DNA from: Hydrogenophaga borbori
Lineage (GTDB): Bacteria > Pseudomonadota > Gammaproteobacteria > Burkholderiales > Burkholderiaceae_C
Length of the DNA stretch: 64,000 bases
Direction of reading: 5' to 3'
Assembly: GCF_003417535.1 (NCBI RefSeq)
Contig: NZ_QVLS01000011.1
Coordinates: 165,696-229,695 of the forward strand
Each line of letters starts with the position of its first letter. Position 1 is the first letter of the stretch. A program made the translations under genes and the position numbers. Below are positions 59,160 through 64,000 of this stretch, one piece after another. The notes beneath the pieces were generated by a model. It was not told the origin of the DNA, ran no database searches, and saw only the letters and a list, made by a program, of their open reading frames with translations.

Positions 59160-59786
59160 TCAGGCCTGGACGACGATGGGGAATGTGGCCTTCACGCCAT
59201 CGCCGTCGGGCGTGAACGGCCGCGTGAGCGCCGCGCGGCCGGCCTCGTCCAGCCGGCGCCAGAGGCCGTCGCGCGGGTTGCCGGGGTCGCCCTGCACGTA
59301 GAGCTGGGTGGTGAGCAGCTCCAGGCGATCCAGTTTCACCTTCACATGGATGTGCGGCGTGCGCCCGGTGTACGGCACGGGGCGCAGGGTGCGGAAGCGG
59401 TAGCGGCCCTCGCGGTCCAGCGCCGCGCGACCGAAACCCTGGAAGGCCGGATCGGCGCGGTCGCCGTCGCCGGGGTGGTGGTAGTGGCCGTCCGCGTCAC
59501 ACTGCCAGATCTCCACCACCGCGCCCTGCAGGGGCCGGCCGTCCAGATCGACCACCGTCCCCTCGACCCAGGCGGCCTGGCCCTTGCCATAGCGCACCTG
59601 GCCGTTGCGCAGCAGATCGGCGTCGGTGTCGGCGGGCAAGGCCACGGGGTAGAAGGGGCCCTCGGTCTGGCGGGGGGTTGGCCGCAGGCCGCCTTGCGCG
59701 ATGGCCGGGCTCAGCCAGCCAGGGGTGGCGATCAGCGCGGCGCTGCCGAGCAGCAGGGAGCGGCGGGTGCGGGCGGGGCTGGCCAT
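59160..59786 (-). CDS. Exported intradiol ring-cleavage dioxygenase
   Basis: A 208-residue protein with a Tat-like signal ('RTRRSLLLGSAALIATPGWL'), then 'TEGPFYPVALPAD' and the beta-sandwich of protocatechuate dioxygenases. Iron ligands are suggested by 'HYHHPGDG' and 'HIHVKVKLDR'; the second Tyr ligand is likely in 'PVPYTGRTPHIHV'. It opens catechol rings outside the cytoplasm. Upstream residues before 59786 look like a spurious N-terminal extension, so I start at this ATG. Confidence 0.83.
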   Translation of the reverse strand: MASPARTRRSLLLGSAALIATPGWLSPAIAQGGLRPTPRQTEGPFYPVALPADTDADLLRNGQVRYGKGQAAWVEGTVVDLDGRPLQGAVVEIWQCDADGHYHHPGDGDRADPAFQGFGRAALDREGRYRFRTLRPVPYTGRTPHIHVKVKLDRLELLTTQLYVQGDPGNPRDGLWRRLDEAGRAALTRPFTPDGDGVKATFPIVVQA

Positions 59787-59835
59787 GGCGGTTTCGAAGC
59801 GCTGGTCGCCGGCGAGTTCCGCGCGCCGCCTCGCT

Positions 59836-60483
59836 TCAGTAGGGTTCGCGCCCCGGTGGGGGCGGGGCATTGGGTGCGGGCTCGCGGCCGTTGTCGCGGG
59901 CCGAGGCCATCCAGGCGATCAGCGACGAGCGCATGGCCTCCTCCACCGACATCTCGACTGGCGTGACCCAGTTGCGCGGCACGAACACCGTGTACCCGCC
60001 GATCATGTAGCCCATGGGCAGGTAGACGGCGACCTGATCGAGTTCACCGAGCGCGCCGGGCAGGCCACTGAAGTTCTGCCGCGTCACCAGGCCGACGATG
60101 GACATCTCGCCGCCCGGTGCGCGCAGCAACACCACCTGCTGCTGCGGGTGATCCTTGTCGTGCGGGGCAAAGTAGTCGGCGAAGTTTTTCAGCGAGGAGT
60201 AGATGCTCTTGACCACCGGCAGGTTGGTGAAGGGCAGCTCCGCCACCGAGAGCACGCGCGCGACCTCGGGGCGCGACACCAGCACGCCCAGGCCGAAGAT
60301 CAGCGCCGCCACGATGACGATGCCCAGGCCCGGCAGGTAGAAGTCGCCGACGAAGGGGCTGATGAGCGCGCGCGCCAGCGATTCGGTCCACGCCACCAGC
60401 AGGTACAGCGCGTACAGCGTGAGGGCCGCCGGCAGGAAGGTGATCAGGCCGCGCAGGAAGGTTCGGGTCAGGGTCGATTTCAT
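59836..60483 (-). CDS. DUF502 membrane protein
   Basis: A 215-residue protein with two helices ('FLRGLITFLPAALTLYALYL' and 'YLPGLGIVIVAALIFGLGVL') and a soluble C-terminal part containing 'PVVKSIYSSLKNFADYFAP' and 'VAVYLPMGYMIGGYTVFVPR', as in DUF502. Function unknown. Its ATG is 152 bp from the divergent hypothetical gene. The Pro-rich C-terminus ends 49 bp before the intradiol dioxygenase. Confidence 0.87.
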   Translation of the reverse strand: MKSTLTRTFLRGLITFLPAALTLYALYLLVAWTESLARALISPFVGDFYLPGLGIVIVAALIFGLGVLVSRPEVARVLSVAELPFTNLPVVKSIYSSLKNFADYFAPHDKDHPQQQVVLLRAPGGEMSIVGLVTRQNFSGLPGALGELDQVAVYLPMGYMIGGYTVFVPRNWVTPVEMSVEEAMRSSLIAWMASARDNGREPAPNAPPPPGREPY

Positions 60484-60635
60484 GGGCGTGGGGGAGAATA
60501 GCAGTCCCTGGTGGCGAACGATCGCCGCCGACGGGCGGGCCTTGCAATGGCCGTGCCCGTCCCCAGGTGCCGGATTCACCCGCATTTCCGCCGCGGGACA
60601 CCGGAACTCACGTGACCCCATCCGCTCTTTCACCC

Positions 60636-60953
60636 ATGAACCCTGTTGCCGATCTGCTGGGCCGCGTCGCCGGTGTTGCACTGCGCCTGGCGCTGGGCCT
60701 GGCCGCGGCGGTCTTCCTGGTGAGCCTGCTGCTGGCCTCGGTGCTCGCCGTGGCGGGCATGTCGCTGTGGGCCCTGCTCACCGGGCGCCGGCCGGCGCCG
60801 CTGGTGGTGTTTGGCCGCATGCGCGAGCGTTCGCGCCAGTACTCGCAGGGCGTGTGGCGCGCCGGCCCGGCCGCGCCAGGCGCCGCGCCGCGCGGCGAGG
60901 TGGTGGACGTGGATGCGCGCGAGGTCGACGAGCCGCGCCGGCCTCAGCCCTGA
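60636..60953 (+). CDS. Small membrane protein, function unknown
   Basis: A 105-residue protein with one or two helices (about 10-48, 'LRLALGLAAAVFLVSLLLAS') and a charged, Pro/Ala-rich tail. I do not recognise it with confidence. Its last 10 bases overlap the end of the convergent rsmI. No ribosome site stands out before ATG 60636. Confidence 0.55.
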   Translation: MNPVADLLGRVAGVALRLALGLAAAVFLVSLLLASVLAVAGMSLWALLTGRRPAPLVVFGRMRERSRQYSQGVWRAGPAAPGAAPRGEVVDVDAREVDEPRRPQP

Positions 60954-61867
60954 GGCGGCGGCGCGCGGCGCGCCAGCGCCGCCTCGTACAGCGCGTTGCG
61001 CGGCGCGCCGCTGATGTCGGCGGCCGCTTTCACCGCCGCCTTGAGCGGCAGGTCCACCAGCAGGCGGTCGAGCACGCGCAGCGCGGACTCGGGCAGGGCG
61101 CCTTCGTCGGTGGTTGACGCCTCGCGCGGGTGCACCAGCAGCGCGAACTCGCCGCGGACGCGGTTCGCGTCGCCCGCCAGCCAGTCCGGCAGGGCGTCGG
61201 CCGCCAGGTGCACCACCTCCTCGAACTGCTTGGTCAGCTCTCGCCCCAGCGTGATCGGCCGTGGCCCCAGGGCCGCGGCCAGGTCGCGCGCCAGCGCCTC
61301 GATGCGGTGCGGCGCTTCGAGCAGGACGCAGGCCTGCGGGTCGTCGGCGATGGCTTGCAGCCCGCGCTGACGTTCCGCGCCCTTGGCCGGCAGGAAGCCG
61401 GCGAAGCGGAAGCCGCCGTCCCAACCCGTGTGGCCGCTCACGCTCAGCAGCGCCGTCAGGCTGCTGGGGCCGGGCACCGGCACGCAGCGCAGGCCCGCGT
61501 CGCGCACGGCGGCCACCAGGCGCGCGCCGGGGTCGCTCACGCCGGGCGTGCCGGCGTCGCTCACGTACACCACGCGCTGGCCTTCGCGCAGCAGGGCGAC
61601 GACGCGCACCGCGGCCTCGCTCTCGTTGTGCTCGTGCGCCGCGATCAGCGGTTTGTGCAGCCCATAGGACTGCAGCAAGGCGGCGGTGTGGCGCGTGTCC
61701 TCGCAGGCCACGCAGTCGGCCAGGTCGAGCACGTGCAGGGCGCGCAGGCCGATGTCGGCGCGGTTCCCGATAGGGGTGGCCAGCATGTACAGCGCGCCCT
61801 GCGGAAAATGCTGCGCACCCGCCGCGGCGCGCGCGGCGTGAAGCAGTTCAAGGGCAGGGGGTGACAC
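60944..61867 (-). CDS. rsmI: 16S rRNA (cytidine-1402 2'-O)-methyltransferase RsmI
   Basis: A 307-residue TPR-methylase. 'YMLATPIGNRADIGLRALHV' with the SAM-binding Pro-Ile-Gly-Asn, 'ACEDTRHTAALLQSYGL', and 'VSDAGTPGVSDPGARL' are diagnostic. It 2'-O-methylates C1402 of 16S rRNA at the P site. The GTG start at 61867 lies head-to-head with the GTG of yraN at 61868. Position matches the rsmI-yraN order of many proteobacteria. Confidence 0.94.
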   Translation of the reverse strand: MSPPALELLHAARAAAGAQHFPQGALYMLATPIGNRADIGLRALHVLDLADCVACEDTRHTAALLQSYGLHKPLIAAHEHNESEAAVRVVALLREGQRVVYVSDAGTPGVSDPGARLVAAVRDAGLRCVPVPGPSSLTALLSVSGHTGWDGGFRFAGFLPAKGAERQRGLQAIADDPQACVLLEAPHRIEALARDLAAALGPRPITLGRELTKQFEEVVHLAADALPDWLAGDANRVRGEFALLVHPREASTTDEGALPESALRVLDRLLVDLPLKAAVKAAADISGAPRNALYEAALARRAPPPQG

Positions 61868-62272
61868 GTGCGGTGGTTTCCATCAGGGGCGCCGAAGCCG
61901 GCGCGCGAGGCCGGCCAGCGGGCCGAGGACAGGGCCTTGGCGCACCTGCAGCGCCAGGGGCTGAGCTTGGTGCAGCGCAACTTCCGCACACCGGGGCGTG
62001 GCGGCGGTGAGATCGATCTGATTATGCGGGAGCCCGACGGCACGCTGGTCTTCGTCGAGGTGCGCCAGCGCCGATCGGGGGCCTATGGCGGCGCGGCCGC
62101 GAGCATCGACGCCACGAAGCGCCGGCGCATCGTGTTCGCGGCGCGGCACTTTCTGGCGCGGCAGCGGTCCATGCCACGGACACGCTTCGACGCCGTGCTC
62201 ATCGACGGCGACGGCGGAGAGCTTCGATGGCTGCGCGCGGCATTCGACGCCAGCGATCCGTTTTCTTTTTGA
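61868..62272 (+). CDS. YraN family protein (UPF0102, nuclease-like fold)
   Basis: A 134-residue UPF0102 protein. 'QRAEDRALAHLQRQGLSLVQ', 'GEIDLIMREPDGTLVFVEVR' and 'FDAVLID' mark the family, whose fold resembles Holliday-junction resolvases with an Asp/Glu-x-Lys-like site (here 'EVR'). Function not established. It begins immediately after the rsmI start on the opposite strand, and ends 27 bp before the DiaA-like gene. Confidence 0.9.
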   Translation: MRWFPSGAPKPAREAGQRAEDRALAHLQRQGLSLVQRNFRTPGRGGGEIDLIMREPDGTLVFVEVRQRRSGAYGGAAASIDATKRRRIVFAARHFLARQRSMPRTRFDAVLIDGDGGELRWLRAAFDASDPFSF

Positions 62273-62299
62273 CACGAGGCCCACGGCTATCATCGCCCC

Positions 62300-62920
62300 A
62301 TGCTCTTGCAGCGCATCCAGCAGCAATTCATTGACAGCGCCGACCTCAAATACCAGAGCGCGCCGGTGCTCGCCCCCGTGGTCGAGGCCGCGGTGTCGGC
62401 CTTGCTGGCCGGCCTCACGGGCGGCGGCAAGGTGCTGGCCTGCGGCAACGGCGCCGGTGCCGCGCTGGCTCAGCAATTCGTGGTGCACATCCTGGGCCGC
62501 CACGAACGCGACCGCCCTGGCCTGGCCGCGCTCTCGCTGTCGGCCGACGCCGCCGTGCTCACCGGCATCGCCAACGATTTCGACGGCCGACAGGTCTTCG
62601 CGCGCCAGATCCACGCCCTGGGCCTGGCGGGCGACGTGCTCTTGGTCTTCAGCACCGACGGCCAGGCCGGCAACCTGGTGGCTGCCATCGAAGCCGCGCA
62701 CGAGCGCGAGATGACCGTGGTGGCCCTCACCGGCGCGCGCGGTGGCCGTGTGGCCGCCCTGCTGCGCGACACCGACGTGCACATTGGCATCCCCCACGAG
62801 CAGGCCTCGCGCGTGCTCGAGGTGCAGTTGCTGGTGCTGCACTGCCTGGCCGACGGCCTCGACGCCCAGTTGCTCGGCCTGCCCGATTCCACCCCCATCG
62901 ACACGGAGAACCCCGCATGA
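62300..62920 (+). CDS. SIS-domain protein, DiaA/GmhA-like with altered sugar site
   Basis: A 206-residue SIS-domain protein in the usual yraN-diaA-BON position. Overall strands match DiaA ('KVLACGNGAGAALAQQFVVH', 'DVLLVFSTDGQAGN'), but the loops that hold phospho-sugar are changed: family GNGGSAxDAQH reads GNGAGAALAQQ and STSGNSxN reads STDGQAGN. This suggests a non-catalytic role. DiaA stimulates DnaA assembly at oriC in Escherichia coli. Start at ATG 62300. Also plausible: a phosphoheptose isomerase homologue that has lost activity. Confidence 0.8.
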   Translation: MLLQRIQQQFIDSADLKYQSAPVLAPVVEAAVSALLAGLTGGGKVLACGNGAGAALAQQFVVHILGRHERDRPGLAALSLSADAAVLTGIANDFDGRQVFARQIHALGLAGDVLLVFSTDGQAGNLVAAIEAAHEREMTVVALTGARGGRVAALLRDTDVHIGIPHEQASRVLEVQLLVLHCLADGLDAQLLGLPDSTPIDTENPA

Positions 62921-63624
62921 CCACGACCCGACCTTCCGCGAACCGAACCCGCCTGGGCACCGCCGTGCTGGGGGCTGTCGGCCTGTCGCTCGTGCTGTCC
63001 GCCTGCGCGCCGCTGGTGCTGGGCGGCGCGGCCGTGGGCACGGCGCTGGTGGCCTCCGACCGCCGCAGCTCGGCCACGCAGCTGGAGGACCAGACCATCG
63101 AAATGCGCGCCGGCAGCCGCATCCGCGAGCAGCTGGGCGGGCGCGCCAACGTCTACGTCAACAGCTACAACCGCCAGGTGCTGCTCACCGGTGAGGTGCA
63201 GAACGAGGCCACCAAGACCCAGGCCCAGAGCATCGTCTCGGGCGTGGACAACGTGCGCAGCATCGTCAATGAACTGCAGGTGATCAACTCGCCGGGCTTC
63301 TCGCAGCGCACCACCGACACCCTGATCACGGGCCGCGTCAAGGCGGGTTTCGTGGACGCACGCGACATCCCCACCACCGCCATCAAGGTCACCACCACCA
63401 ACAACGTGGTCTATCTGATGGGCCGTGTCACCGCCAAGGAAGCCGAGCGCGCCACCCATGTGGCCCGCAACGTGGACGGCGTGCAGCGCGTGGTTCGCGT
63501 ATTCGAGGTGCTGACCGAAGAAGAACTGAAGCGACTGGCGCCGGAGCCGTCCGTCCAGCCCTCGAATGTCGTGACGCCGCCGCCGGGCAGCAGCGCGCCC
63601 GCGACCACCGCGCCGCGCCAGTGA
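62917..63624 (+). CDS. BON-domain lipoprotein (DolP/YraP-like)
   Basis: A 235-residue lipoprotein (lipobox LSAC, Cys30) with two BON domains: about 65-125 ('VYVNSYNRQVLLTGEVQN') and 140-200 ('TTNNVVYLMGRVTAKEAERA'). In E. coli DolP supports outer-membrane integrity. It overlaps the DiaA-like stop by four bases (62917-62920), so co-translated. The C-terminal 35 residues are a Pro/Ser-rich tail. Confidence 0.92.
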   Translation: MTTTRPSANRTRLGTAVLGAVGLSLVLSACAPLVLGGAAVGTALVASDRRSSATQLEDQTIEMRAGSRIREQLGGRANVYVNSYNRQVLLTGEVQNEATKTQAQSIVSGVDNVRSIVNELQVINSPGFSQRTTDTLITGRVKAGFVDARDIPTTAIKVTTTNNVVYLMGRVTAKEAERATHVARNVDGVQRVVRVFEVLTEEELKRLAPEPSVQPSNVVTPPPGSSAPATTAPRQ

Positions 63625-63669
63625 GCCTGACGGGGTGCGGCTCACCGTGAATGAGCGGTGATGGAACCT

Positions 63670-63685
63670 GCCCACGACAGTGGGC
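63670..63685 (+). terminator. Hairpin, possible weak terminator
   Basis: GCCCAC-GACA-GTGGGC, a perfect 6-bp stem with a four-base loop, 45 bp after the BON lipoprotein stop. G-rich sequence, not a run of T, follows, so it is not a standard intrinsic terminator. Confidence 0.35.
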
Positions 63686-63827
63686 GGGGGGTGCGACTGG
63701 CCTCAAGAATCGCTAAAGCTTTCCCCAACTACTGTTGAGGCGGTATTCGGCGTTCTGCCTCGCGCTGATGTGATCGTGCATTCCGTGCCCTTGGCGCGGC
63801 GTTGTGACTCGCATCAGGGGGCAGGGG

Positions 63828-64000
63828 ATGGGCAGCAAGACGCGCCAGCGTACGGTGTTTCAGTGCATGGCCATGGCGGTGGCCATGGGGGCATGGTCGG
63901 TCGGTGCGCCGGCGTGGTCACAGATCGTGGCCGACCCGAACGCGCCGGGCCGCCAGCGGCCCACGGTGCTGTCGGCGGGCAACGGCGTGGCGCTGGTCAA
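63828..64000 (+). CDS. Filamentous-haemagglutinin-like exoprotein, 3' end missing
   Basis: ATG 63828 follows G-rich bases and opens a frame to the window edge (57 codons). After a signal stretch ('MAMAVAMGAWSVGAPAWS'), it reads 'QIVADPNAPGRQRPTVLSAG' and 'NGVALVN', the start of the TPS/haemagglutination domain of large two-partner-secreted adhesins or contact-dependent toxins. GTG 63804 is another possible start. The rest, and its TpsB partner, lie outside this window. Confidence 0.72.
   Translation, partial: MGSKTRQRTVFQCMAMAVAMGAWSVGAPAWSQIVADPNAPGRQRPTVLSAGNGVALV

Noticed and set aside
63670..63685. Treating the GCCCAC/GTGGGC hairpin as a firm intrinsic terminator.
   Set aside because: No T-run follows the stem. 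Kept only as a low-confidence structure.

Overview
The window is about 70% G+C, almost wholly protein-coding, and reads as a chromosomal segment of a betaproteobacterium, most likely family Comamonadaceae (Hydrogenophaga/Acidovorax-like). This is an inference from the many tripartite-tricarboxylate 'Bug' periplasmic receptors (four here), the rsmI/yraN/diaA/BON gene block, and protein features familiar from that family. I saw no rRNA, tRNA, insertion sequence, prophage or CRISPR array, and no gene-free stretch longer than 300 bp.

Layout. 1-4.3 kb: an RraA-like aldolase (cut by the window edge) and a PfkB sugar kinase, facing an isocitrate-lyase-family enzyme and a Bug receptor with a divergent LysR regulator. 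4.4-8.9 kb: an envelope cluster of a COG3014 lipoprotein, YcfL, LpoB, a CsgG-like secreted protein and an exported alpha/beta hydrolase. 8.9-22.6 kb: a signalling island with four histidine kinases, a NarL-type response regulator, a pseudo-receiver-like protein and an Aer-like chemoreceptor. 22.6-24.4 kb: a SulP anion transporter. 24.4-31.7 kb: a seven-gene minus-strand catabolic operon (TctC-TctB-TctA, Rieske oxygenase, its reductase, SDR, aldehyde dehydrogenase) with a divergent LysR. 32.7-36.6 kb: two Bug receptors and a sulfatase, divergent from a MarR regulator. 36.6-45.5 kb: an ECF sigma factor/ChrR anti-sigma pair surrounded by lipid-modification genes. 45.5-63.6 kb: housekeeping and accessory genes (FAD hydroxylase, BCCT transporter, MarC, OsmC, acyltransferase, patatin, DinG, lipoproteins, phospholipase D, exported intradiol dioxygenase, DUF502, RsmI, YraN, DiaA-like, BON lipoprotein). 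The last 173 bases open a filamentous-haemagglutinin-like exoprotein that runs off the end.

The most notable system is at 36.6-45.5 kb. Three intergenic sites share the pattern (TG/GA)ATCC-N18-TA(C/G)AAG. They lie upstream of the methyltransferase-DUF1295-DUF6134-DUF2177 unit, upstream of the sigma/ChrR pair, and upstream of the FAD oxidase-DUF1365-cyclopropane-synthase unit. This matches the known promoter style of the RpoE/ChrR (ECF11) singlet-oxygen response and suggests one autoregulated lipid-remodelling regulon, possibly making methylated furan or cyclopropane fatty acids.

Many gene pairs overlap as ATGA, GTGA or TGATG, so translational coupling is common. Start codons were chosen from Shine-Dalgarno-like sequences, overlaps and family N-termini, and carry that uncertainty.
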